DNA of 64,000 bases, taken from assembly GCA_013180625.2 (NCBI GenBank), contig SNVD02001362.1:1417543-1481542 (forward strand), read 5' to 3'. Below the pieces are notes generated by a model that was not told the DNA's origin, searched no databases, and saw only the letters and a program-made list of their open reading frames with translations. This stretch comes from Boswellia sacra. Lineage: Eukaryota; Streptophyta; Magnoliopsida; Sapindales; Burseraceae. The position numbers and the translations under genes are program-made. Below, piece by piece: positions 1 to 12,744 of this stretch. Each line of letters starts with the position of its first letter. Positions within the stretch are counted from its first letter, which is position 1.

Positions 1-1689
1 TAAAATGCTCATACCAATGGAGATATTTTTATACTTATATGCTCATGATTCTCTCCATGCCTAACCAAGGTGGTACTTTAGTCGTACATCCAACATGTCA
101 ACTTAACATGATATTAAAATCATATTAACCAAACAATTGCATGTTAAAATTCTCTCATCATAATTACAATATATTTAAAGTGATGTTTGGTTCACCTGTA
201 AGAGCTTAAGATTTTAAGACAATGGTGAATTTAATAGGTTGCTCTTTATTTGCACTTTCCATTTTTGTTGTGATCAGTTGTAGTAATGTATGCAATTGAT
301 TTTAATCTATCTTAACTAAGCGAGCATTTAATTTCACCATTTAAGTCTTGAAGCTTTTAATGCATTTTAGTATTGAGTGTTTTTTTCCTCCAAAATTTGC
401 ACTGTAAAAAGTGAAAATTTTTCACTTGAATGTGAGCGAAAATTCCTAAATGATGTATTTATATTTTATTTCATAAACACACCTTATCTTAAATAATAAT
501 ATTAAATTGAAAATAAATTAAATTAATTAAATATGTTTATGTTATATTTATTTATTCGTTTTCTTTATCTTTCAATTTTAAAAAATTATAGTTCAGCCAA
601 TCACTGTTGCGGATTGTTGATGATGGTATCGACGAGCGTCTTGCGACACTACCAATACCAAAATAATCCTATCTTCATGATTTACACGCTGTTCAGATCC
701 TTCTTAAAAGTAATTAACTTTTCATCATTGGAGAAAGTTCTAACAATTGAATCTTTTTTTGGCTTTTTGCGACAGAGCACAACTTTGAATTTCAAAAGTA
801 ATTATATAGAATAATAGATAGCGTCAAGACAATCATTTTGGTAATAGTGGTGTTGCCAGACTAGCGATAGCTCCAATGGTCGGTGGTGGCAAGCAATGAT
901 CGATGATGTTCAGTTTTGACACATCTTCCAAAATTTTTAATTTTTTAAATTCTAATTTTTTAAATAAAATTAATAAATAAAAAATACTTTATTTAAATAG
1001 GTATGCATTTAGTCCATCATAATATATTTGCCATATTCAAATAGATATGCATATCACAACATGCAAGCTTATTATTTGTTATTATTGACATCTTGATTTA
1101 ATTTGTTAACTGCTTTTAATCTTTGAGGTATATACTATATTAAATATCAATATATTTTATTTTTATAATAAAGGTAAATATGTCACATTTAAGTTAATTA
1201 ATTTGTCCAATTAACAGTTATTGAAAAATTAAAAACAAGTATATTATTAAGTTATTAAAATTAAGTGTTGAAAGAGTGTTAAATCTTATTGAGAATGCAT
1301 TTGTCTTGGATTCTTTATCGAACAAAAAACTTTTTTAAAACTAAAAGCTCTTTAAAAAAAAAAATTTGTGTCATTTGGATACATTTAAAACTTTTTTATG
1401 ACCACTTCAAATTTGAGGCTTTTCTAATAAACCCTTTTTGGGATTTTTTTTTTTAAATTTTTAAGTTTTGAAATATTAAAGATATCCTTTTTATTTTTAC
1501 TTTTTTTTTCTTTTTTTTTTGGTAATTTGATTATGATAAGTACTTCTATATTTGTCCAATTAACTAATTAATATATTTTTAATAAGAGCTCTACTTAAAA
1601 CAAAAATGTACCCCAATTAGATCTATTCCTATGAGCTCTACTTAGATTAGGGAAGGATCCTTAAGTTAAAAACAAAATTAAAAATTAAA
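1..1689. other. AT-rich intergenic DNA, no gene recognised
   Basis: The sequence is AT-rich with many homopolymer runs. Its longest open frame (533-814) has no recognisable motif and low-complexity composition. I see no exon-like conservation, transposon ends or RNA gene here. Confidence 0.6.
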
Positions 1690-1990
1690 AATTAAATAAA
1701 AAGCCTAAATCTTGATTGTGGTCCTAGTGACACGATCGATCCAGCTCGTTTCTTCTTTATCGATCGTCATGTAGGGTTTGCTTTCTTTAGTGTCTCCATA
1801 AACATCAATGGCCAATGATTAAGTGTGAATGATAGTGATGTCGATAGTGTAATAGGAGAAAGAATTTGGATTACGTATGAAACTAGCATGGAGAAAACAA
1901 GCCAAATGGGGTTGTTATCTTCTGATGGTTTTCTTAAGACAGTCTTGTACAATTAGGGAGAGCCGACATATACATGTATCATTTATTATA

Positions 1991-3078
1991 GGGAAAATTG
2001 AAAAAATGGACACAATTAGGGGCCCTTGATGAAATTTGGACACATTCTGAAAAATTTTCATGCCATAGACACTTTCTTGACAAAAAGACTCAATTACCCT
2101 TACCCTTATTTATGTAATTGAATTTAGAAAAAAATCTGCATAATTCTCTCTCATCTTCTTCTTTCTTCTTCAACCTTTCTCTCTCTATAAATCTAATATC
2201 TCTCTCATATTTTTCTCTCTTCTTCCTATATTTTATTGCATTTTCTTCATCTTATTTATTATCAAATATATTCATCAACTTAAGTTTTAAAAGGAGAAGA
2301 AAGAAGGCAAGAGAGAAACAAGCAACGGCTTGGAATCCAATAGCATAAAATTTGACATTCGACAACATGAAAATCCGACACTTAACATAATCTGACACTC
2401 GACAGCATGAAAATCCGACACTCGACAACATAAAAATCCGACACTCGACATAATCTAACACTTGACAACATTAAATCCGATACTCGACAACATGAAAATC
2501 TGACACTCGACATAATGAAAATCTGACACTCGACATAATCCGACACTCGAAGGCATGAAAACTGACACTTGATGATATAAAATCCTACACTTAACATAAT
2601 CCGACACTTGACAACATTAAATCTGACACTTGAAAGTATGAAATCCGACACTTGACGATATAAAATCTGACACTCTATAGCATAAAATCGACACTTGACA
2701 ACATTAAATTTGACACTTGAAAGCATGAAATCTGTCATTTGACGATATAAAATATGACATTCTATGGCATAAAATCGACACTTGATGGCATGAATTGACG
2801 CTAGTTTTGAATAAAAGAAGAAAGTACAGGAAAATATGAGAAGAAGAGAGAAGAAAATGAAAATTTTTTCTTTGTTTTATTGTTACTGCAATAGACGGGT
2901 ATAAAAATATGAAGAGGTTAGTGCAGGAAAGAGAGAAATGAGGCATTTCGGAATAAATTGAATTATTAAGGGCATTTTAGTCTTTTTTCGAAGAAAGTGT
3001 CTATGGCATGAAAATTTTTTAAGATGTGTCCAAATTTCATCAAGGGCCCTAATTGTGTCGATTTTTTTCAATTTTCCT
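1991..3078. mobile_element. Non-autonomous Mutator-like element (MULE-MITE)
   Basis: Terminal inverted repeats of about 101 bp (1991-2091 and 2978-3078) match closely as reverse complements, starting GGGAAAATTG and ending CAATTTTCCT. The flanks carry an exact 9-bp target duplication, TTTATTATA, at 1982-1990 and 3079-3087. Long TIRs plus a 9-bp duplication are the classical Mutator signature. There is no transposase; the inside is a pyrimidine-rich tract (2130-2280) and a minisatellite (2350-2800). Mobilisation would have needed transposase from elsewhere. Confidence 0.85.
2350..2800. repeat. Minisatellite inside the MULE
   Basis: About twenty imperfect copies of a roughly 20-23 bp unit of the type 'atccgacactcgacaacatgaaa' run head to tail. 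Units vary at the 'cgac/tgac' and 'cataaaa/catgaaa' positions. The long minus-strand frames here (2252-2461, 2382-2738) are artefacts of the repeat. There are no unique spacers, so this is not a CRISPR-type array. Confidence 0.85.
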
Positions 3079-3620
3079 TTTATTATAGAATAACAAGCTT
3101 CATACATACAAAGTTTGAACCAGAGTAGTAGTTTGAACTAGCTTCATCTCTAACGCACATCAGGTGCAACTACGGATAAATCATCTCACAATAAGAAAAG
3201 GATTTGTTTCGTAATTGCTCACTGATTAGTTAGTCCTTGTATTAAATTGCTGATAAACTCTTATGTTGACTTCAGTATTTGTTTAAAGCAGTATTTCTTT
3301 TGCATCGTGTAGGGATCAGAAGTAACTTTAGCAGTTAATGTTGAATCTGAACTTCTGCTTCTTTAATTTCTCCTCTATGTAAGTGTATCTTTTAGGTCAA
3401 ACTATTGCATTTCTCATAAAAGCAAGGTTCCGATATTGGATGGATCATGTACTCGATTCTAGCTCCATTCTATATCTAAGATCCATCTTCATCACCCTAA
3501 ATTGTTTCTCCTTGGTGTCTTCTATATTGTTTTGTGCGATGGATTATCTATCTCTTGGTAATTGGAAAATTAATAAACTTATATATATGCCATGCATTAA
3601 ACTTAAACTCCACCCAAACT

Positions 3621-4642
3621 AAATTTAAATTATTCTCTGGATTTGTTTCTAGATAGTGCGGGTAAAATGGCTCATGGAAGCTTGTTTAATAAAAAAATAT
3701 GGGAAGTAAGGAGCAAGTAAAAGGTGGATGTATGAGTCATAATGGAACTTCTTTACGACAAGGGTTATCAAGCCTTAAAGCAAAATTTTTGAAAATTAAC
3801 GAAAAACGACCAGGTCCATGGACCCGCGTGTGTTACCCGGGCGAGAAACCGGGTAGACCCTGCCTGGGTGACGTAAAAGCACATGGTTTGCCTTGGGTAT
3901 ACCTCTCCATAAATCAAAATGATTTAGTATTTATAGTCAAAATTACATCTAGCCCCTCTAATTGAACAACATAAAAAACATGTGTCTTGAAATGGGAGGT
4001 ATAAGATGCCATGCAAAGTCACATTCATGCATGTCATTAATTTGTCCACTAACTGAACTTGTGTGGCGAGTAGAATCCATATGTAGTGAAGGATAAGTAA
4101 CTAAATGTCTGAAAAGTGAAAATCCGCATGAGGAATTTATGGAAGTCCATAAGCTTCGCACCAAGCTTACAACAATGGAATATTTTTATTACGTAAAGAA
4201 ATGCCTTGTGACGCAACTCATGTAGTCCATAGCTTTACACGAGTTGATCAATAGTTGATGTGCTTTATTATGCACTCAATTTCTGGCCAATGTTTTAAAG
4301 AAGTAGAAAAGAATTAAATTAATATGCCGGTTGGATGCATTTAAATTAATTGAAGCTGAGAATGTATGGACCTTTAATTATGGTTACGTGGTATGCACAA
4401 CTATTGTCTTCCAGTCTGAGACATTGGATTCATATATATGGCACAATATATAGCAAGGTGGAAAATACCAAATTGAATGAATATACATTAGAGCATGTGT
4501 TAAACATATAACCATAATGTTATTCCTTCTCCCACCATGCTCCCAAACAACCCCAGCTCCACCCTCACCGCTCCCCATATATTTCTCAAAAATTGTGTTT
4601 TCATGAAATGTTACAGTCAGTTTGCAACATGAGGATCCGGAG
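3621..4642. other. Intergenic DNA, nothing firmly identified
   Basis: Mostly AT-rich sequence with a short GC-richer patch near 3815-3895 containing short 'acccgggc/ccgggtag' inverted motifs. The 88-codon frame over it (3699-3965) has no recognisable domain. Position 4642 is the left insertion boundary of the copia element. Confidence 0.5.
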
Positions 4643-4902
4643 TGTTATCATATATATATATATATATATGATTCTATCATATATATGATTGATATAGTTC
4701 TTCTTTAGTTTAGTATATAATTAGTTAATCAATCATCATTAGGCATACAATTAGACAATCAATTATTATTATTGAGATTATTTTCTTTCCTTGTATACAT
4801 GATTTACTTCTATATTTATAATTGTATCAGCTTATAAATTGGCTTGTTATAGTACCTTGTAAATTACTCAGATCAATACAATTTCTTTCATTATATTCAA
4901 TA
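4643..4902 (+). repeat. 5' LTR of copia element
   Basis: Aligns with 9403-9668 through blocks such as 'cttccttgtatacatgattt' and 'taccttgtaaatta'. It contains a (TA)n tract absent from the 3' copy. The end is set where similarity stops, at 'ttcaata', so it is uncertain by a few bases. Confidence 0.8.
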
Positions 4903-5318
4903 TCGTATTGAGCCATGCCTTTAATTTTTACTCCAGCCAATTTGTTCATTTTATCAGCAAAATTTCACTCCCAGTCGCTATTTCTTGTTGCTTCCTTCTC
5001 ATATTTTCTCTTGTTCAATCAACATATACGAAATCATTTGTTTCCACCAGCTTTTATATATTTTCTTTTCATTCCAACCAACAAGACGCCTTTTGAAGAC
5101 ATTTTTCAAAGTCTTTAAGAAAAGTCAAGCTACTAGCACAAGTTGCATTCACATGGTCCATTCATGGGTCTGTTGACAAGAGATCAAGTCAAATCACATG
5201 CCAAAATCCTTTCTTGATTTTATCTCCTAGTGCTGTAAAATATCCACACGGCTAGATTATCATCTCAGGTCAAACTATTTCTTCACATGATAATCTCTCT
5301 TTTGCCATTTATTTTCTA

Positions 5319-6180
5319 ATGGAGAAGTCAGATAGTACCCAACCAATTCAAGTTCTTCTTGATGGTCACAATTATACTATATGGTCTCAGTCTATGTGTA
5401 GCTTTCTTAAACGTTGGAAATTATGGCATTCTATCACTAGAGAGTTTCTTGAGCCAATCAAATAGAAAGACGAACCAAATGATAAATTCATTGAACAACA
5501 GGAGGATAATGACAGCAAAAATCACCAGATTATTACATGGTTTAGAAATATCTCAATACCATCCATCAATCTCCAATTTTGTCGTCTTCATATAGCCAAA
5601 TCTTTGTGGGATTTTTTGTCAACTAGATATAACACAACATATTTAGCTCATCAGTATCAACTTCTACGCAATCTTCATTAGTTACATCAATCTCCAAGTT
5701 AATCAATCCATAATTTCTTTCTCAAATGTAGTATCTTTAGGATCAATTGACATTATTAGAACCTTCATGGTCATGTTTTGAAGATGAAACAAAGTTCTCG
5801 ACTTACAAAGATCATCAACGTTTGATATAGTTTCTCTTGGCACTTAATGACACTTTTAAGTCGGTTCGTGCATCATTGCTCCATCGCCAATCTCTACCTT
5901 CTCTTAACAGTGCTGTTACTAAACTTCTCTCTGAAGGGACTTATTTGACTACTCTTTAGACTCAAAATACACACACTGTCATGGTTACTCAATCCTCAGT
6001 TTCTCAGGAGTGCAAATATTGTCATGAGACTGGACATTTAATTTATTCATGAATGTCCTACTTGTATTTGTCGCAATTGTCGTAAGATTGGATCAGGACA
6101 CTTTGCCAAAGATTGTCCTAAAGCTCCTCCTAAACAGAGTCATCAATTAAAACAAAAAGGGGAACCCCCAAGAGTAATTC
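5319..6180 (+). pseudogene. copia gag relic
   Basis: A start at 5319 opens a reading frame with a copia-type gag N-terminus (VLLDGHNYTIWSQSM, the 'L.G.NY..W' motif). The frame then breaks repeatedly. Two CCHC zinc-knuckle relics are visible near 6011-6060 (CKYC...GH) and 6070-6118 (CRNCRKIGSGHFAKDC). In an active element this protein would form the virus-like particle and bind RNA. Stop codons and at least two frame changes between 5460 and 6060 rule out a product. Confidence 0.75.
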
Positions 6181-6346
6181 TCAATTCTCCGTTGTTGCTA
6201 CTGAAGATAATAATCAGGGTTCCACTACTAGCTTCTCTTCCCAAACCTTTTCTGTTAGTGATCTTGAGTCCATTCTTCAACAAGTTCTTTCCAAGTCCGG
6301 TAATTCTTCAATTTCAGCTTTAACTACTAACTCAGGGAATCCATCA

Positions 6347-9300
6347 TGGTACTTTGATTCCGCTTGTTATAATCATGACTTCATATTCTAATGTATTTTC
6401 TTCCAAATATTGTTATTCTAACATCCCAGTTATTCATACTGCTGATTGTTCTTCAATGCATGTTAGTCATGTTGGTCATATTTTTACTTCTACTTCAGAG
6501 TTACCAAATACTTTCTACATTCCAAACCTCACTTTGAATCTTTTATCTATGTGTCAGTTATGTGAACTTGGTCCTAATGTTACCTTTTCTTCTTTTGGTT
6601 ATTGTGTTCAGGATCCACAGATGGGCAAGGTTATTAGGACAAGCCATAGAGTTGGTCATCTATTTGAGCTCATGAATCTTCATCTTCCTTCATCAATATC
6701 AAATAAATCACAATATACAACATCCACTACAACAAAGTCATCCTTAAGTCTTTGCCATTCACGTCTTGGTCATGTCTCCTTTAGTCATTTACGACTTTTA
6801 AAATCCAATGGTTTGTTAGGGACAGTTAACGATGAAAATATTGATTATTTGTCATTTCAACATGTTAAACAAACTGCTTTACCTTTAATAATAATGAATC
6901 TATTTTTGTTCTCCATTTGATCTTATTCATTCTGATATTTGGAGACCTTCACCAAATCTTACCATGAGGGGTTCAAAATATTTTATTGTTTTTGTTGATG
7001 AGTATTCTCGTTTTACATGGTTATATCTCATGAAAAATAGATCTAAATTACCTACCATCTATCAAGACTTTGTTAAGATGGTCAAAACTCAATTTTCTCG
7101 ATTAATCAAAATATTTCATGCTGATAATGCCATGGAGTATAGGGATTCCAAATTTCAAATGTTTCTACGAGAGAACAGATCTGTTTTTCATTTTTCTTGT
7201 CTTTATACATCTCAACAAAATGGTCGAACTAAAGGGAAACATATGCATATATTGGAAACTGTTCATGCCCTCTTAATTTCTGCCTCATGTCCAAAACGTT
7301 TTTGGGGTGAAGTTACACTAATAGCTATTTATACAATCAATTGTATACCTTCTCTTATCATTAGTAATGTTTCACCCCATGAATGTCTTTTCGGTAGTCC
7401 TCCTTATTACAATATTTTCAAGGTCTTTGGTTATGTTTGTTCTGTCCTTCTTTAACCTCATGAATGCACCAAGTAAGAACCTCGAGCTATTCTTTGTTAT
7501 TTCTTGGGCTATGATATTGAACATAAAGGTTATAGATGTTGGGATCCTATCTGAAAGCGTCTTCATATTTCCCATCATGTTATTTTTTAGGAGCATAAAA
7601 TGTTTTCCTCGATGTCCAAATTTGAAGGCCCTTGTATTTCTAAATCTCGTTTCTTCAATGATCATTCTATTTCATTGTTCCCTGTTGACACTGATACATG
7701 TTTAATTTCTGAGCCTCATTCAGATGCATCTGATACTTCCATGTTGCCTACCAATGAATCTGTTATGTCTGATGGATCTGATGCACAACTTGGTCAATCT
7801 GAATCTTCTCCTATCCTTCGTCATTCCACTTGGTTAAGAGAAATTTCGGTTAAACTTAGAGATTATCATTGCTTTTCTACCATTCTTTCCTTGTATGAAC
7901 CCCAATCTTATCATGAAGCTAGTACTAACCTTGATTGGCAAAAAGCAATGGCAGATGAATTACAGGTTCTTGAAAAAACTCATACTTAGGATGCAGTAGA
8001 TCCTCCTTCTAACAAATCTATGATTGGTTGAGTCTACAAAATCAAGACAAAATCTGATGGCTCTATTGAACATTACAAAGCTCATCTTGTTGCTAAAGGG
8101 TATACTCAAGAATATAGAATTTATTACGAGGTCCAGTTGCTCGGCTTACCTCTGTTAGAAGTCTTCTCGTAGTTGCTCTTATTCAACATTGGAGCCTTTT
8201 CCATATGGATATTAAAAATGCATTCCTCAATGGCAATCATGTTAAGGAAGTCTATATCAAGCCACCTCCAGGATACCAAACAAAGTTTGTAAGCTTTGCT
8301 GTGCTCTTTATGGTCTCAAACAAGCACCTCAAGCTTGGTTTGCCAAATTTACTTCTATTATTGCAAAATTTGGCTTTACTTCTAGTTCTCATGATTCTGC
8401 CCTTTTTGTATGTAAGACCTCAAAAGGAAGCATTCTTCTTCTTCTTTATGTGGATGACATGATTATTACAGGGGATGATATTACTGGTATTTCATAACTC
8501 AAGCATTTTCTTAGTCAACACTTTGAGATGAAAGATCTTGGTGATTTTAACTATTTTCTTGGTTTAGAGGTTACTTTTGATAATGATGGGTATTATCTCT
8601 CTCAAGCCAAATATGCCTTTAAACTATTTGCTCGAGCTGGGTTAAGTGATAATAGAACAATTTTAACTCCTTAAGAACCTAATTTTAAACTCAATTCTTG
8701 GGATGTGACACCACTTGATGATCCAACTCTTTATCGACAACTAGTTGGCAGTCTTTTTACTCGACCTGAGATTGCCTATGCTGTCCACATTGTTAGCCAA
8801 TTTCTATCGGCTCCTCGATCCACACATTTTGTAGCTATCGTTCACATTCTTCGATACATCAAGGGTACTTTGTTTCATGCACTTCATTTTTCATCTCATT
8901 CTAAACCTCAATTGACTGCCTATCCTGATGCTGATTGGGCCGGTGACCCAACTGATCGACGATCAACTACATGCTTCTATTTTTTTCTTAGGAGACTCTC
9001 TTATTTGCTGACGAAGTAAGAAACAAACTATTATAGCACGATCTAGTACTGAGGCTGAATATCGTGCTATTGTTAGTACTACACAAGAGCTTCTCTGGCT
9101 TTGTTGGTTACTTGAAGATATGGGAATCACTCAAACTCATGCTACTTCACTTTACTGTGATAATTGTAGTGCCATTGAAATTGCTTACATTGATGTTTTT
9201 CACGAGCGTACCAAACATATAGAGACTGATTGTCATTTCATATGACAACATGTTGTTCGTGGTACTATCCAGCTAAATTCAATCTCCTCTATTGATCAAC

Positions 9301-9390
9301 CAGCTGATATGTTCAGAAAGAGTCATCCTCCAAGATGGTTTTGTGAGTTGATTTCCAAACTCAAGTTAGCTCCTATATCACCAACTTGAG
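6347..9390 (+). pseudogene. copia pol polyprotein relic
   Basis: The domains follow copia order. A protease remnant near 6347 has WYFDSA where the active DSG is expected. The GAG-pre-integrase motif LCHSRLGHVSFSHLRLLK lies near 6755. The integrase core runs about 6985-7260 with FVDEYSRFTWLYLM and FHADNAMEY; the segment QQNGRTKGKH lacks the catalytic Glu expected in NG.AE. Reverse transcriptase (about 7900-8620) has HMDIKNAFLNG and LLYVDDMIITGDD. RNase H (about 8920-9240) has DADWAGDPTDRRSTT and STEAEYRAIV. Stops near 7455, 7989, 8497 and 9243 plus frameshifts disable it. Confidence 0.85.
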
Positions 9391-9402
9391 TTTGAGGGGG
9401 GA

Positions 9403-9668
9403 TGTTACTATATTTATATGATTCTATCATATATGTTACCATACATATATATGATTGATATAGTTCTCCTTTAGTTTAGCATATAATTAGTCAATCAATC
9501 ATCATTCGGCATACAATTAGACAATCAATTATCATTATTGAGATTATTTTCTTTCCTTGTATACATGATTTACTTGTATATTTGTAATTGTATCAGCCTA
9601 TAAATTGGTTTGTCATAGTACCTTGTAAATTATTCAGATCACTACAATTTCTTTCATTATATTCAATA
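9403..9668 (+). repeat. 3' LTR of copia element
   Basis: Direct repeat of 4643-4902, immediately preceded by the polypurine tract. It differs from the 5' copy by substitutions and by the TA-tract indel, so the insertion is not recent. Confidence 0.82.
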
Positions 9669-9878
9669 CGGGGGATGACACGATTTTGATTCTATCTTAG
9701 ACAGGTCGCATCAATATGGTGGAGTACAAAACATAAGTGAAAAGGCAATAGTTTGACATCATAAGTAAACGGTGAGTGAACTGGAGTAATTATATATTTA
9801 TATACACTCGATTGGGTAACAAATTTAGAGAAGACGTGTTAAAGTTTTTATGTGTGTCCTGGAAAAAGATCGAAGTAC

Positions 9879-9885
9879 TATATAA
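9879..9885 (+). promoter_or_regulatory. Possible TATA box of the WAT1-like locus
   Basis: TATATAA lies about 100 bp upstream of the ATG at 9989, a plausible spacing for a plant core promoter. It sits between the copia element and the pseudogene. Only the motif supports it. Confidence 0.4.
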
Positions 9886-9988
9886 GCAAGTGCGTCTCTA
9901 CTAGATTTCGCTCAAAAACTGTAGGTTCTTTGAACTCGGTAGCTAGTGAGAGAGGCTGAGATAGAGAGGAATCAGACGATTGTATCTG

Positions 9989-12458
9989 ATGGAGTCATTT
10001 GGTAGCATGTTCAATAGCGTCAAGCCGTATCTGATTATAGCTTTGCTGCAGTTTGGATATGCAGGCATGTACTTAATTTGTAAGCTTGCCCTAAATAGAG
10101 GAATGAGCCCACATACATACGGTCTGTCGTCATGTTGTTGCCACAGTAGCCATTGCTCCTTTCGCCGTTGTTCCGGAGCGGTATGCATGCCCTCTTCTCT
10201 AGCTATCTTCTTTTCTCCTCTTGCCAGATGTGAGCTTCATATTATGAATTTGACGACCTACTTCGCAGCATTGCCGTTCTAATAGATGTTAGTAACTAAT
10301 CACGGCGATATTTATGTCTGTTGTGACATAAATCTGTCAAAGAAATCTTTGTGTCTTCAAGCCCAAATTCCGTGATTGAAGATGCAAGCCAATGGCCCTG
10401 TATTATGAATTAATTTCTTCTAAGCTTATTCCCGGGCCCCAGCTGGGCTATTCACTTTCCATGGCCTAGCATTTTTGCCACACGGTTCTTAAATCTTTGT
10501 ACACTTGACACCTGCTGTGAAGGTGTCGACAATTAGACAAACGAAGTGGCTGCATGTAAAACTTTAGTTATATATTCAGTTCAATAGTACATTTATATTG
10601 TTTTACATTATTTTAATAACCTTTACATATTACTGTCTACACTCAACAGGAGAGTGAGACCAAAGATGACCCTCTCCACCTTTGTTAAGCTATTATTGCT
10701 CGGCCTACTGAAGTGAGTTCTGACCGGTAAAAAACTTTAATTAATTATCCATTAATTGTATTCAAATAATAACCTTATTCTTTAATTTTATCTTCGCTTG
10801 CCCGTGATATTAATCTTTGCGCAGGCCCACAATCGAACATAACTTGTTCTAAACGGGCATGAGATATACCACAGCGACATTCCCAGCTGCCATGTTCAAC
10901 ATGTTTCCTGCCCTCGTATTTTCGGTGGCATGGATCTCGAGGTAATCTCTCTAGTTACCTCAATATACAACATGAAACTAAAAATTTGACAAAAATATTA
11001 CAAACTTGTCTCAGTTTAATCAACCATTATTGTTATGTTACATGAATTTAAATACATTGGAAAAGGAAATTATGGAGGCCATGATGAAATATTTAATCGA
11101 TTTATAATTAATTATAAAGATTTGATTGGCGGCATGGAAATAAAATACCTTCACAGTGAGTGCATACCTCTAATTTACTAATTGAACATTATAACTCTTA
11201 CAGTTGGTCTGCTCTACATAAAGTTTGCTAGTATATACGATTCCATGGAGGACTGGATACCAGATAATAATAAGTAACCTAAGGTACAAGAAGTAGCGAT
11301 ATAACTTAAATATATATTTTGTTAATGATTTTGGTAGGCTTGAGAAGGTTAGTATCAGGAAACGGCATAGCCAGGCGAAGATTTTGGGAACTATAGTCAC
11401 AATTGCGGGAGAAATGCTCATGACTTTCGTTAAAGGACCCATGCTGGACTTGCCTTGGACAAAAGCAAATTACAATAGTCAGGCAACAGGCTTTTCCAAT
11501 ATGCAACATCCAATTAAGGGTGCTATTATGATCGTGATAGCCTGCCTCTGCTCGTCTTGCTTCATCATCCTTCAAGTAAGCATGATCGTTATCATCATTA
11601 TTATTTTCATGCAAGCTTTACTAATTAAAAAAATTTAATTTGGTTACCATACCAAAAAAATTCAAATCAGTAGTTCAAAGACATTTTTGATCGAGTTAAG
11701 TAGAAAGGCCCTGTGTTTGATTTATATAGGCAATTACGATCAAATCATATCCCGCCGAGCTGTCTCTTAGGGCTTTGATTTGCTTGATGGGCGCCATTGA
11801 AAGCACCGCAGCGGCCCTGGTTCTTGACAATGGCAACCCTGCAGTCTGGTCTATAAAGTTGGATTATAGTCTCTTAGCAGCTGTTTACAGCGTAAGAATT
11901 CTCCTTCCACTTGTCACTAGCCAGGGCATATACATATTTAGTCCTGATTCGATTTATATAAGTTAATACAGGGAGTAGTAAGTTCAGGGCTTGGCTACTA
12001 CGTTCAAGGTGCTATTATGAAGGAAAGGGGACCTTTTTTCGCGGCAGCTTTTAATCCTTTGGGCATGGTTATCATAGCTATTATGGGTTCCTTTTTATTA
12101 GCCGAAATAATGCACTTAGGAAGGTACTTGTCATTTTGTGTCCACAAACTTGCCGGCCTTACAAGTTTATAATATAGAATTGTCAGGAAGGTTTGCTACT
12201 AAAATTGTTGATGTTTGTAGGGTCATTGGAGCACTTGTCATTGTCGTTGGCCTTTATCTAGTTTTGTGGGGCAAGAGCAAGGATCAATATTCATCAAGTG
12301 CAGAAGGCAGCAATAATGCTGCAAAGTCAAGTGATCACCAAATGTTTAGCATGAATGGTGGAGTAGCTGGGACTTCGAATAAAGATAATGATGAAGAATC
12401 CACTATTGGCTTGTGCAAGGAATCAGCAACAACAAGTGGCCCCCATGAATCTGTATAA
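9989..12458 (+). pseudogene. WAT1-related EamA-type transporter pseudogene
   Basis: Seven exons match the plant WAT1-related (drug/metabolite transporter, EamA) family: about 9989-10180, 10650-10712, 10825-10941, 11338-11575, 11730-11891, 11972-12123 and 12221-12458. Introns have GT/AG ends. Family motifs include KPYLIIALLQFGYAGMYL (first helix), RPKMTLSTF, YTTATFPAAMFN, FVKGPMLDLPWTK, SYPAELSLRALICLMGAIES and GLYLVLWGKSKD before a polar tail. Family members are roughly ten-helix membrane transporters; WAT1 itself is a tonoplast auxin exporter. Exon 1 has a frameshift near 10121, just after MSPHTY, and exon 3 has an in-frame TAA near 10855, where a tyrosine is usual. With the remaining exons and splice sites intact, inactivation looks fairly recent. 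Sequencing error at two sites is the main alternative. Confidence 0.85.
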
Positions 12459-12744
12459 AGCTTTTTGCTATCTAGGGAATGAAGGTCAGTTTATTTAGTG
12501 CTTTCTTATATTTCAAGGAAAAGGAAAAACTCTTAAATGAGATGAAAGCTATGTGAAAAAGTTTCAATATATACATGTTACCCCATCTAATTAACACTCT
12601 GAAAGATGTGTTGGTAAATCTTTAATTAATCTTCGTTCATACAAAACATATAAATTAATCAATGAAACCTATTCATATTGTTCATAATTAATCTCTGTGG
12701 TATGAAAAAGATGAACAATATAACCAATATTTTTATAATGAGGC

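Larger units (their letters stand above)
1690..3620. repeat. Duplicated flank, copy 1 (interrupted by a MULE)
   Basis: Segments 1690-1980 and about 3088-3620 resemble 13190-13430 and about 14020-14365 in the same order and orientation. Shared landmarks include 'tttctttagtgtctccataaa' shortened to its core near 1785 and 13267, 'tagttagtcct/tt' near 3228 and 14112, and 'gccatgcattaaa/catgcattaaat' near 3589 and 14337. Copy 2 lies just downstream of the WAT1-like pseudogene, so copy 1 is probably the 3' flank of a second, tandem copy lying left of the window. Each copy was later split by a different transposon. Confidence 0.6.
4643..9668 (+). mobile_element. Ty1-copia retrotransposon, full-length but decayed
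   Basis: Two direct LTRs of about 260-266 bp bound a 4.5-kb interior in the copia order gag, protease, integrase, reverse transcriptase, RNase H. Both LTRs start TGTTA. The polypurine tract TTTGAGGGGGGA (9391-9402) abuts the 3' LTR. The primer-binding region after the 5' LTR (about 4903-4915) is degenerate. Candidate 5-bp duplications are CGGAG (4638-4642) and CGGGG (9669-9673), a 4/5 match. Many stops and frameshifts make it non-autonomous. Confidence 0.85.

Noticed and set aside
2252..2738. Overlapping minus-strand ORFs with repeated CRVSDF-type peptides
   Set aside because: They are translations of the minisatellite, change frame freely, and have no start context or domain.
2350..2800. 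CRISPR-like regular repeats
   Set aside because: Units are contiguous and diverged, with no unique spacers and no cas genes, in plant DNA.
3699..3965. 88-codon ORF with a GC-rich patch
   Set aside because: No recognisable domain; the composition looks like repeat debris.
4908..5176. Three overlapping plus-strand ORFs
   Set aside because: They lie in the copia leader between LTR and gag, overlap in different frames and lack motifs.
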